From assembly GCA_018713145.1 (NCBI GenBank), contig DVFP01000001.1, positions 1-64,000 on the forward strand: DNA of 64,000 nucleotides. The letters are read 5' to 3'. This DNA comes from Candidatus Scybalocola faecavium (lineage in GTDB: Bacteria > Bacillota > Clostridia > Lachnospirales > Lachnospiraceae). Below the pieces are notes generated by a model that did no database searches, was not told where the DNA came from, and saw nothing but the letters and a program-made list of their open reading frames with translations. Positions 1 to 7,926 of this stretch are shown here, in pieces. The position numbers were made by a program, and so were the translations under genes. Within the stretch, counting starts at the first letter, position 1. Each line of letters begins with the position of its first letter.

Positions 1-60
1 GCAGGAAAGGTAATTTTTGTGTATAACCTCTGTTGCGCACCCGCATAGCGGGTGGTTGTA

Positions 61-114
61 TGTTTTGCCAATTTCCATTTTTCAGATCAATGAAAAACTC
101 CAATTGGCAAAACA
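61..114. repeat. Perfect 13-bp inverted repeat with nested inner stem
   Basis: The arms TGTTTTGCCAATT (61-73) and AATTGGCAAAACA (102-114) are perfectly complementary. The loop holds a second pair, TTTTTCA (78-84) with TGAAAAA (91-97), so the whole segment can fold as one long hairpin. A smaller hairpin, CACCCGC/GCGGGTG, lies just before it (about 39-54). It could be a terminator of a gene to the left or an intergenic repeat unit. No gene is seen in 1-222. Confidence 0.6.
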
Positions 115-133
115 GACTAAAGTCCATAATATC

Positions 134-171
134 ATAGGCCGATGTGACCCCTATGAGCCACATCGGCCTAT
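134..171 (-). terminator. Putative terminator hairpin of the ECF/PHP/rpiR operon
   Basis: A 13-bp perfect stem, ATAGGCCGATGTG (134-146) with CACATCGGCCTAT (159-171), lies about 50 bp past the rpiR stop codon. The T-tract on the minus side is weak, and TTTT follows on the plus side, so the hairpin is clear but its direction is not. Confidence 0.55.
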
Positions 172-222
172 ATTTTGAGCTGTCTATTTTTCTGACATCC
201 CATGTAAATTCCAACAAATATT

Positions 223-1047
223 TTACTCATACTGCTTTTTTAGCTCATGAAGCCGCGCCAGACGCTGGGCCGAGTCGGTTCCCATGCGCTGGGTCAGGGC
301 CACTGTAAGGGCGTCTACCACTGCCGCCGGAGCAGCCATGGAGTGAAACTCATTTTCTTCGCCCCGGTAAACATACAAATTTACGTCTGCCCGCTGATTG
401 GCCGGCACATAAAGGCGGCTTGTAAAAGCCAGGGTTTTATACCCGGCGTCCCGGCCGTAAGCTAAAATCTTCTGTCCTTCTCTGGAAACCTTTGAAAAGC
501 TGAACATGATCATCAGATCCTCCGGCCCGGCCAAAGCAAGGCCCTCCCAGATTTCCGATCCGCCGGAGGGCAGGAGGGTTACATTAAGTCCAAGGCGGCG
601 CAGCCGGAACAAAAGAAGCTGGCCCAGGGCAGCAGAGGCGCTTTTAGCGTGAATAAAAATACGCTTTGCCTGAAGAATACTGTCCGCCGCCTTATTAAAA
701 ATGTCCTCATCCAGATGCTCCCGTGTCCTTTGAAGACACTGCTGCTGATATTCCAGCCAGCTTCCCAGGCCGAAATCCTCATCTTTAAGCAAAGTGCGGG
801 CCACCTTTGCCGCCGGAGTTGCCCGGTGGTTCTGCTCTTCCATAACTTTTGTTTTTAATTCTTTAAAATCCCTGCAGCCTACATGGCGGGCAAACCGGGA
901 AACCGTAGCGTCCGACAGTCCCAGATGCCGGGCCAGCTGTCCGATGTTCATAAATAAAAACTCATCGGGATGACTGGAAATAAATTCCAGGATCTGTTCA
1001 TCTGCCTTAGTAAACTCATTTTCCACAGGCAATAAATCCAATGCCAT
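223..1047 (-). CDS. RpiR/MurR-family transcriptional regulator (HTH + SIS)
   Basis: The N-terminal ~75 residues are an RpiR-type helix-turn-helix (IGQLARHLGLSDATVSRF, then FKELK). The C-terminal half is a SIS sugar-phosphate-binding domain (RIFIHAKSASAALGQLL, then PEDLMIMFSFSK). Members of this family sense phosphosugars or related ligands and control neighbouring catabolic or uptake genes. The 274-residue length is normal. The start at 1047 is chosen because AGGAG lies 8 nt before that ATG; the longer reading frame from 1146 would overlap the upstream PHP gene. It is the last gene of the ECF operon and so probably regulates it. The ligand cannot be told from the sequence. Confidence 0.9.
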   Translation of the reverse strand: MALDLLPVENEFTKADEQILEFISSHPDEFLFMNIGQLARHLGLSDATVSRFARHVGCRDFKELKTKVMEEQNHRATPAAKVARTLLKDEDFGLGSWLEYQQQCLQRTREHLDEDIFNKAADSILQAKRIFIHAKSASAALGQLLLFRLRRLGLNVTLLPSGGSEIWEGLALAGPEDLMIMFSFSKVSREGQKILAYGRDAGYKTLAFTSRLYVPANQRADVNLYVYRGEENEFHSMAAPAAVVDALTVALTQRMGTDSAQRLARLHELKKQYE

Positions 1048-1102
1048 ATTTTCATCTCCTGCCATAAAATGATGTTTGGGCCAAATAAAAATTTGCCCCC
1101 GA

Positions 1103-1897
1103 TCATGCTTCGCCTGCCACAAGAACAGACACGTAATCTCCCCCAAGGGCGTGGATCTCCTTCAGGGAACGCTTCAAAAGCCCTGCTGTGCGCACATGGA
1201 AGGCCACCTCAGGAAGAATCTCAATATTATAATTTCCCTGGAGCATTTCCCCATATAAAGTTTTTACATCAAAGCAGTCTTTTTCAAAATTATTTTTTAT
1301 ACACCCGTACTGGACAGCCTGATGAGTGTCGCTGCCGGCCACTACAGGAATCCCCAGGGTATTTCCAAGGGCTCTTGTTTTCTCCTGAGTCCCCTCACAG
1401 TCATAGGCTACATCCTTCCCGTTAAGATCAAGGAAATGCAGCCGTTTAAGCTGTTCCTTTGGAAGCTGGGGAATATGTCCCCCTTCCCGGAAGGGATGAC
1501 CGCCGCCTACGATCACCGGGTACTCATCAAAAAGATCCATAAGACGGGCAAAGGGAAGGAAACTATCCTTTTTCATATACGGCTTAAGTCTGGCGTTTAA
1601 TTCCAGGATCGCCTCCGCCGGGCCAATGGACAGAATGTGGCCCCCTTCTTTAATATCCGTTTCCATACCAGGGAAGATCTTAAGGCCGTTTTTAAGGATA
1701 ATAGCATCCCCCTGCAGGTCCCCGGAATCTAAAAGATAGCGGTACAGATCTTCAAATTGAAGAGTATTAAAATGCTCTGTCAGGCACAAGGCATCAAGCC
1801 CTGCCCCTTTGGCCTCTGAAAAAAGCCAGTCTGTATATACTGTTGAAAAGGGAAGTTTCTTTGCCAGCTTTCCATGAGTATGAAAATCTATATACAT
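1103..1897 (-). CDS. PHP-domain metal-dependent phosphoesterase/hydrolase
   Basis: The 264-residue protein shows the PHP metal-site signature: DFHTHG at residues 4-9, LTEHF near 40, an acidic MET near 78, a GGGHPF histidine near 133, and SDTH near 195. PHP proteins bind two or three metals and usually hydrolyse phosphoesters such as histidinol phosphate or nucleoside phosphates. The gene lies 82 bp after the EcfT gene and 55 bp before rpiR, all co-directional. Inference: it dephosphorylates or hydrolyses something related to the imported ligand. Its short length argues against a DNA-polymerase-associated PHP domain. Confidence 0.85.
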   Translation of the reverse strand: MYIDFHTHGKLAKKLPFSTVYTDWLFSEAKGAGLDALCLTEHFNTLQFEDLYRYLLDSGDLQGDAIILKNGLKIFPGMETDIKEGGHILSIGPAEAILELNARLKPYMKKDSFLPFARLMDLFDEYPVIVGGGHPFREGGHIPQLPKEQLKRLHFLDLNGKDVAYDCEGTQEKTRALGNTLGIPVVAGSDTHQAVQYGCIKNNFEKDCFDVKTLYGEMLQGNYNIEILPEVAFHVRTAGLLKRSLKEIHALGGDYVSVLVAGEA

Positions 1898-1979
1898 GTT
1901 TTATCGTTCTTCCTTCCATATTAAAATTTCCTTTTGACTTTATGATACCGCAGATTTCCCACCGCTTCGTGATCTGGTG

Positions 1980-2816
1980 TCATAAAACATTTGTCAAAAA
2001 CAGGCTGATGGATACACATAAAAAGGAAACTGCCAGAAATATCATATCATTATATGTGACTTTCAGGGAAGCTAATTTCATCTTTTTTACTTCTTTATTC
2101 ACAGCCGCGTACCGATAGCCTTTAATTTCCAGCGCCTCCACAGTAGTCCGAGAGCGCTTTGCCGTATTCAGCATAAGGGGATAAAAGGCATGGATAATGA
2201 TCTTAACCTGGTAGATCAGATATTTGATCTTTCCAAAAAATGTTGTGTGATCCGGCGGATTTCCCCGCATCCGGTAGGATAAAAGCACGTTCTGAAACTC
2301 TTCCATAAGCATAGGCAGCATCCGGTAAGCATAGGAAATGGAAAATGACAGCCGCTCCGGACATTTATACCACATGAGTCCATTGGCCAAGCGGTCCGGA
2401 TCCAGACCGGAAAACACTGTAATGGATGCCAGCGAGATGGTGGCTACTTTTAAGGTTAAGGTAAGCAAAGGCACAATAGCGGAGGCGTTTCCTCCAAAAA
2501 TCAAGGTTGCAATGAGCAGATACCCGGTCTGGGAAAATACCCCCAGGATAAACAGAGCCAGCACAAGACCCGCTACCCGGGCCAAAAGGGTCGTCACCAC
2601 AACGATTATAAAGGACATGAGCAAAAAGATCATATCCTGGGCAAACCAGGGTACGATTCCAAAAAACAGATACCAGGCAATAAGCACTCTGGGATCCATT
2701 TTGGCGATCACTGTATCATCATTGCCATAGGCATTTTTTAAAACCTGGTTTCTTAGAAAATCCATGGAAAACTTATCCAGAATATTATCCGAAAGCTTCC
2801 TGGTCATTCCAGCCAT
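1980..2816 (-). CDS. ECF transporter transmembrane coupling protein (EcfT/CbiQ family)
   Basis: This 278-residue integral membrane protein has an N-terminal hydrophobic block (about 45-130) and the basic coupling-helix region (RMRGN near residue 180, then RSRTTVEALEIKGYR near 225) typical of EcfT/CbiQ. It joins the ATPases to a substrate-binding S component in the membrane. GGAGG lies 8 nt before the start. The start overlaps the end of the fused ATPase gene by 32 bp, which implies translational coupling. Confidence 0.9.
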   Translation of the reverse strand: MAGMTRKLSDNILDKFSMDFLRNQVLKNAYGNDDTVIAKMDPRVLIAWYLFFGIVPWFAQDMIFLLMSFIIVVVTTLLARVAGLVLALFILGVFSQTGYLLIATLIFGGNASAIVPLLTLTLKVATISLASITVFSGLDPDRLANGLMWYKCPERLSFSISYAYRMLPMLMEEFQNVLLSYRMRGNPPDHTTFFGKIKYLIYQVKIIIHAFYPLMLNTAKRSRTTVEALEIKGYRYAAVNKEVKKMKLASLKVTYNDMIFLAVSFLCVSISLFLTNVL

Positions 2817-4515
2817 TTTTCATTCCTCCAAACTGATCAACAAAAGCATCAATAGTATAACAGTAGGCTCTTGGGTCCAAAGCCCTGCCCATATCAAAAA
2901 TTTCCGGCGGCCGTATACCGGTAAGGCGGCGGACCTGTTCATTTCCAAAAATCTCATCCCTTGTGCCGTCGGCAATCACCCTGCCGTTATATAAGACAAT
3001 GATCCGCTTCGCCCACTCACATACAAGCTGCATGTCATGGGTCGCGATCATCACTGTATCTGTCATATTCTTCATCGTTTCCAGAGTTTTCAGGATTTCT
3101 CTCCGGGTCGCAATATCCAGATTGGCTGTAGGCTCATCTAAAAGCAGGATCTTAGGATCCAGGGCAATGCCGATGGCCAGACTTGCCCGGCGCATCTGTC
3201 CGCCCGATAAAAGCCGCCCGTCCCTTGACCGAAGCTCCGTGAGATGAAACTGATCTAAAAGCTTCCGGGTCCGCTCCTGCCAGTCTTTGATTCCCCGAAC
3301 CTGCATGGCATAGGCAATATCTCCTTCAATAGAATCTTTAATAAACATTTCCTCCGGGTTTTGATACACCAGGGAAACCTGACGGGACAGCACATCCCGC
3401 TTAACAGACCGTACCGGCTGGCCAAACACATCCACTTCCCCGCTGCTCCCTTTAAGCAGGCCGATGAGCAGCTTCATCAGCGTAGACTTTCCCGCCCCAT
3501 TGGAGCCGATCAGGGCAATCTTATCTCCTTTATGGATGGTCAGGTTCAAATGGTCGAATACCTTATGGGGCTCTCCTTTGACGCTGCGGTAAGACAGGAA
3601 CAGATCCTTAAACTCTGCCGCCTTTTCATTTCCGGTTCCTTCCGGATCCCTCTTTGCCTCAGCGGCTGGATCATAAGACAGGGACTTAAAAATCTCCATG
3701 CCCTGGGATACTGTGGTCGGCAGTGTTGTTGTCAAAGGCAGCACCCGGCGCCGTTTCAGCTCATAGGCCGCCCGGGTGACCTGAGGCGGAAAAATATTAC
3801 AGGATGTAAGGTCTTTCACATGGCGCAGGGCCTCATCCACAGGAAGCTTCCAGGCCACATTTCCATCCTTTAAAAGCAGGACATGCTTGCAGTAATCCGC
3901 GATATATTCTGTATGATGCTCAATGACAATAATGGTCTTTCCATAGTTTTCATTTAAGTCCTTTAACACCTCATAGATCCGGTCCGCATGGCCCGGATCG
4001 AGCTGGGCGATAGGCTCATCAAGGATCAGCACATCCGGCTGGAGGGACACTGCCCCCGCAAGAGCCAAAAGATGGGTCTGGCCTCCGGAAAGCTGCCAGA
4101 TATAATCTTTTTCCTGGCCTTCAAGGCCACATTTTTTTAAGGCATCCATTCCCCTGCTGATATAATCTTTCATAGCGTAATTCATACAGGCATAGGACGC
4201 GTCATCTAACACGGTCGGACGCACGATCTGATTTTCAAAATCCTGGTACACATAGCCTACCTTACAGGCCAGCGTTCCTACGTCTGTTTGGGCTGTATCT
4301 AAGCCTCCGGCAAGTACTTTGCCATGAAATTCCCCGGTAATAAAGTTAGGGATCAGACCATTCATCGCCTTACACAGAGTAGACTTCCCGCAGCCGTTGT
4401 TTCCAACAACGGCCAGGAAGTCTCCCTGCTCTACAGTCAGGCTGATATTTTTAAGTGTAGGCTTTTTCGCGCCGGGATAGGAAAAGGTCAGATCCTGGAT
4501 CTCGATCACATTCAT
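2785..4515 (-). CDS. Fused double ATPase of an ECF importer (EcfA1-EcfA2 type)
   Basis: Two complete ABC ATPase domains sit in one 576-residue chain. Domain 1 has Walker A VGNNGCGKST (about 37-46), signature LSGGQTHLLALAG and Walker B VLILDEP. Domain 2 has Walker A LIGSNGAGKST (about 335-345), signature LSGGQMRRASLA and Walker B ILLLDEPTANLD. Most ECF systems encode the ATPases as two genes, so the fusion makes this a dedicated (group I-like) transporter. The gene begins directly after the S-component stop and overlaps ecfT downstream. It drives ATP-dependent import at the inner face of the membrane. Confidence 0.93.
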   Translation of the reverse strand: MNVIEIQDLTFSYPGAKKPTLKNISLTVEQGDFLAVVGNNGCGKSTLCKAMNGLIPNFITGEFHGKVLAGGLDTAQTDVGTLACKVGYVYQDFENQIVRPTVLDDASYACMNYAMKDYISRGMDALKKCGLEGQEKDYIWQLSGGQTHLLALAGAVSLQPDVLILDEPIAQLDPGHADRIYEVLKDLNENYGKTIIVIEHHTEYIADYCKHVLLLKDGNVAWKLPVDEALRHVKDLTSCNIFPPQVTRAAYELKRRRVLPLTTTLPTTVSQGMEIFKSLSYDPAAEAKRDPEGTGNEKAAEFKDLFLSYRSVKGEPHKVFDHLNLTIHKGDKIALIGSNGAGKSTLMKLLIGLLKGSSGEVDVFGQPVRSVKRDVLSRQVSLVYQNPEEMFIKDSIEGDIAYAMQVRGIKDWQERTRKLLDQFHLTELRSRDGRLLSGGQMRRASLAIGIALDPKILLLDEPTANLDIATRREILKTLETMKNMTDTVMIATHDMQLVCEWAKRIIVLYNGRVIADGTRDEIFGNEQVRRLTGIRPPEIFDMGRALDPRAYCYTIDAFVDQFGGMKNGWNDQEAFG

Positions 4516-4517
4516 AG

Positions 4518-5369
4518 TCAGGCCACTTCCTCATCTGTCTTGCGCTCAGCGTTTTTCTTCATTACAATAAGGACGATGATCGCCACCACCGCGGCCACGA
4601 TCATTCCTCCAGTAAGAGCTGTGGTGCTTTCAGCCCATCCGGCCTCCCAGTCAATAAGAGCCATGCCGCTTTCAGCCAGCATTTCTGAACAGACAGCCAC
4701 AGCAAAGGCGATGACACAGCCAAGGATCACTTTGGGACTGATGGAGCCCAGAGATGTTTCTTTTGTCCGGGGAGACATACCCAGCAAAGGCTCGATCTTT
4801 CCATACAGCTTGGGAACTAAGAACATGGTGGGCAGCAGACAGAATAAAATTCCTGAAAACAGCACATCATTAAGGAAAGCAAAGCCTTCTGTGGCAAATA
4901 CGCTTTCCGGCAGTCCGGCCACAGCTTCAAAATCACTAACCGCGAACTGAACTTTTAAAATATCCACCACAGTCCCTAAAAACTGCTGGATCACCACACC
5001 GCTCATAGCTGCCACGGCAACTCTCTTTCTTTTAGAAGGGTCTGTCACCATTCTTCCGGCAATATATACGCCGATCGTTACGGTAATAAATTTTTCAAGT
5101 TCTCCCAGGCCGCCAAACTGCCCCAGCATGATCTCTGAGAACACAAGCTCTCCCGTGGCTGCTCCAAGGGCCACGGACATAGGATCAAAAAGCATTGCCA
5201 GGGTTAAAGGGATAAATAAGAAATACTCCACAGAAAATTCCACGATACCTACCTGAAAGCTTGGGATAAGCTCGGTAAAAAGTGTTGCCAGTCCGTACAG
5301 GGCCATAGTCAGCACAAAGACCATCAGCTTCTGAGACTGGGCTGCTGTTTGCTTTTTCGTTGTCTCCAT
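4518..5369 (-). CDS. Putative ECF transporter substrate-specificity (S) component
   Basis: A 283-residue protein with about seven hydrophobic segments and a cytoplasmic N-terminus (METTKKQTAAQSQK). It is recognised mainly by context: it is first in an operon with fused EcfA ATPases and EcfT. A short cytosolic loop (RMVTDPSKRKR) splits two membrane blocks, and the C-terminus is charged. S components bind vitamins, metals or other small molecules, and the ligand cannot be assigned here. It is longer than the usual ~190-residue S component, which suggests extra helices. AAGGAGG lies 9 nt before the start. Linked PHP and RpiR genes hint at a phosphorylated or sugar-like ligand (inference). Confidence 0.7.
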   Translation of the reverse strand: METTKKQTAAQSQKLMVFVLTMALYGLATLFTELIPSFQVGIVEFSVEYFLFIPLTLAMLFDPMSVALGAATGELVFSEIMLGQFGGLGELEKFITVTIGVYIAGRMVTDPSKRKRVAVAAMSGVVIQQFLGTVVDILKVQFAVSDFEAVAGLPESVFATEGFAFLNDVLFSGILFCLLPTMFLVPKLYGKIEPLLGMSPRTKETSLGSISPKVILGCVIAFAVAVCSEMLAESGMALIDWEAGWAESTTALTGGMIVAAVVAIIVLIVMKKNAERKTDEEVA

Positions 5370-5672
5370 TGTAAAATTCCTCCTTCATCGGACACGCCTG
5401 AAACCGGATGATTTTCTCACAGGTTTCAGGTTGCTTTTCTTGAACATCTTTAATATACCGGAGGAATGTAAAATTTAGTTTCATGGAATTGTAAAATGTA
5501 AATAAATTTTCTTTGCATTTAGAAGTGAAAAATAATTTTCTTATCATGAAAGGGGGCGCTAACAGGCAGGCGTGGGAACAATCACTGCCGCGCCTGCTTT
5601 TGCGGCAGCGCCGGCTCTTACGGCGATGACGGTTCTTCCAAGGATGTCGGTTCCCGCCGGCAAAGGGGCATT
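5370..5672. other. Intergenic region with inverted repeats upstream of the ECF operon
   Basis: No convincing gene. A perfect 9-bp inverted repeat, CCTGAAACC (5397-5405) with GGTTTCAGG (5422-5430), sits just upstream of the S-component ribosome binding site and could be an operator or RNA hairpin. Further left the sequence is very AT-rich (5460-5540), fitting a promoter, although I see no clean -35/-10 pair. The part next to the 3' end of the following gene is GC-rich with nested stems GGCGCT/AGCGCC (5555-5560/5607-5612) and GCAGGCG/CGCCTGC (5566-5572/5591-5597). Confidence 0.5.
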
Positions 5673-6686
5673 TTACCGCATCCTAGCCCTCAGATCTGCG
5701 ATCAGCATATCGATCATTTCCATACCGTCCTCATACATTTCCACATCACAGTCATCGCACATCTTTTCCAGGGCCGTAAGGATCCAGGGATTGCGGGCGC
5801 GGATCGCCGCCGGGCGGCCGTACTGAAGGACATAATTGACGAAAAAACCCAGGGCCACCTCTTCCTCTTTTTCACCGCTGTTTAGCAGATTCATAGAAAT
5901 AATCAGCTCTTCATCCTCATCCACTGCCATAAAGACAAGGGGATTGACCGGACGGTCTTCCTTATCATCCTTTACCGGGGCATTTAAATAGGCAAATTCC
6001 ATGATCACGCATGTGTCGATCATGGGCCGGCGCTGAAGGCGCTTTTTAAGCACCTCATCCTGAAGATCCAGCATGGGGTATTCTTTCTGCTTATAAGGCT
6101 GAGGCGCCACATCGCTGTGCCATTCCCCGGTTTTCTTATCACAGATCCGCCACAGGGCATCCCCAGCGTCAAAATTTGCCCGCAAAGTTCCGGCAAGCAT
6201 CTCTTCCACAAGGATCAGGATCTGTCGGCCTGCAACAAGCAGCAGCTTCACCTCCCGCTCATCAGGGGTATATGGAATATATCTGCGCTTATAGGACTCA
6301 AAATAAGGCCACTGGCCCCGTCCCCGGTATTTTAGGCCCAGTGCTGTAATATTTTTCTTCTGCATAGGCGGCACATCTTCCCGATCGCCCCAAAAGCAGC
6401 ACAGCGAATTTTGTTCAAACATCACATAATCTTTGGGCAGACCGGTTTCTTCTACGGTAGCGATCATATCAAAATCCGCCAATCCGGACATTCCTTCATA
6501 AACGCTGTAGCCAAAGCACTGTCCGGCCCGTCCCATAATGCTGACAAATATCGGCTCCTCTTCATCCTTTGGCTGGATGCATAAAAGCTCTGTATCAAAA
6601 AGAGCTTCCCACGGCTTTGCTTTTTTTATCTCATCTGTCACCTGATAAAGCTCACGCCACAGATCTAAAGACGCTTCCTTTCTCAT
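5673..6686 (-). CDS. Uncharacterised protein (DUF6930/DUF7309-like)
   Basis: A soluble 337-residue protein. I connect it, from memory and with moderate confidence, to a family annotated DUF7309 (N-terminal half, starting SLDLWRELYQVTDEIKKAKPWE) plus DUF6930 (C-terminal half, ending with LEKMCDDCDVEMYEDG). There is no signal peptide or membrane segment and no catalytic motif I can name. The start at 6686 is chosen because AAAGGAGG precedes it by 10 nt; the in-frame ATG at 6713 lies before that site. It stands alone between the ECF operon and the ornithine operon, and the operon terminator lies just upstream of it. Confidence 0.8.
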   Translation of the reverse strand: MRKEASLDLWRELYQVTDEIKKAKPWEALFDTELLCIQPKDEEEPIFVSIMGRAGQCFGYSVYEGMSGLADFDMIATVEETGLPKDYVMFEQNSLCCFWGDREDVPPMQKKNITALGLKYRGRGQWPYFESYKRRYIPYTPDEREVKLLLVAGRQILILVEEMLAGTLRANFDAGDALWRICDKKTGEWHSDVAPQPYKQKEYPMLDLQDEVLKKRLQRRPMIDTCVIMEFAYLNAPVKDDKEDRPVNPLVFMAVDEDEELIISMNLLNSGEKEEEVALGFFVNYVLQYGRPAAIRARNPWILTALEKMCDDCDVEMYEDGMEMIDMLIADLRARMR

Positions 6687-6746
6687 GACTGTCCGGCCTC
6701 CTTTGAAGTTCATTTATAGGGTATCATACATATTTTAACATATAAA

Positions 6747-6771
6747 AGCGGCTCTGCCTAGCAGAACCGCT
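6747..6771 (-). terminator. Intrinsic terminator of the ornithine/RocB operon
   Basis: The stem AGCGGCTCTGC (6747-6757) pairs with GCAGAACCGCT (6761-6771) with one G-U. The minus strand continues into TTTTATATG. It lies 40 bp past the stop of the last gene of the operon. Confidence 0.75.
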
Positions 6772-6812
6772 CTATAATCCCAACTGTTCACAAAATACAG
6801 CCGCTTAATCTG

Positions 6813-7913
6813 TCATTCCCCAAGATCCAGTCCGTTGCGCACATGAACGATAAAGTCCTGAACATTGGTCACAAAGGTCTTTACGGAAAGGCTGCCCCGA
6901 TCTCTTAACTTGTTTACGGCAAATTCTGAAATATCTACAGAGAAGAAATACAAAGGCCGGATCTTTCCATCCACCTCTCGAAAAGATGGGGTCATGTTTC
7001 CTGTAGCAATGGTATGAAGGGCCGAGGCCATACAGATGACAGTAGTGGCTTTTCGCACCAGACTGCGCATAGCGTTCTGACCTTCATAAACATTTCCGTA
7101 CACTTCCGGCAGCGGCCCGTCATCCCGGATGGAACCTACTAAAACAAAGGGCACCTTATTTTTGACACACTCATACATAATTCCGTTTTCAGCATAGCCT
7201 TCTTTTACAAAATTTTCGATAGAGCCGCAGCCCCGCACTTTGTTCAGGGTATCAATATGGTTATAATGGCCGTTAGGCATACTCTCCTGGGTATAAACAT
7301 CCTGGCCTAAAGCGGTTCTCAGATAAGCTGCCTCCAGGTCGTGGGTCGCCAGGGCATTGCCGGCCATTAATCCCTGGACATATCCTGCGCGCACTAAAGC
7401 TGCAAAGGCATTTCTTGAATCCGCGTCAAAAGCACAGGCCGGCCCCATGACCCACAAAATATTGCCCCCATGGGCTTTTTCATATTTTAACAGTTCATAC
7501 AGCTCATCATAATCTTTAGAATAGGCCGTTTCCCTGGAACGGAGCACCCGAAAAGCAAAGGTGTCTTTATTTTCCTGCTGATGGCCGCCCCCAAAGCCGT
7601 AAGGATAAACATAAATCCCCTCACTGGCATCCTCGCTGCGTCCTACAAATACCATATCTCCTTTTTTCAGATTTCGAAACTCCACCACCTGGATCTCCCC
7701 CTGGCGGTACACCGCCACACAATCCATGCGGCTTTCCCGGGCCAGGATCCACTGACCATCCACCTTAAAATATTCCGGAAAAATCGTCGTGGCATGATAA
7801 TTGTCCGGAGCCACAAAATCCTTTTCCACAGGCACCATCACCGCATCCGGCGCATTTTTTAAAAATTCCTGGTCAAAATCAGGTTCTTTATATTCCGGCA
7901 TTACAAAACCCAT
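6813..7913 (-). CDS. Archaeal-type ornithine cyclodeaminase-like protein (TIGR00300/LOR-SDH family)
   Basis: The 366-residue protein matches my recollection of the TIGR00300 'LOR/SDH conserved domain' family: an N-terminal barrel-like part (Y-A-TTIFPEYFKVDGQW) and a Rossmann-like part (WVMGPACAFDADSR near 155, GLMAGNALATHDLEAA near 180, KATTVICMASALH near 290). Characterised relatives are the archaeal NAD-dependent ornithine cyclodeaminase, which turns ornithine into proline plus ammonia, and the C-terminal half of cyanobacterial AgrE/ArgZ. The arginine dihydrolase half of AgrE is absent. It follows rocB by 13 bp in the same operon, which supports ornithine-to-proline catabolism. The start at 7913 is supported by GAAAGAGG. 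Confidence 0.8.
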   Translation of the reverse strand: MGFVMPEYKEPDFDQEFLKNAPDAVMVPVEKDFVAPDNYHATTIFPEYFKVDGQWILARESRMDCVAVYRQGEIQVVEFRNLKKGDMVFVGRSEDASEGIYVYPYGFGGGHQQENKDTFAFRVLRSRETAYSKDYDELYELLKYEKAHGGNILWVMGPACAFDADSRNAFAALVRAGYVQGLMAGNALATHDLEAAYLRTALGQDVYTQESMPNGHYNHIDTLNKVRGCGSIENFVKEGYAENGIMYECVKNKVPFVLVGSIRDDGPLPEVYGNVYEGQNAMRSLVRKATTVICMASALHTIATGNMTPSFREVDGKIRPLYFFSVDISEFAVNKLRDRGSLSVKTFVTNVQDFIVHVRNGLDLGE

Positions 7914-7926
7914 ACAAACACCTCTT

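Noticed and set aside
5572-5826. Ala-rich open frame on the plus strand
   Set aside because: It has no ribosome binding site and overlaps the 3' end of the 5673-6686 gene. The Ala/Pro richness follows from GC-rich nested hairpins.
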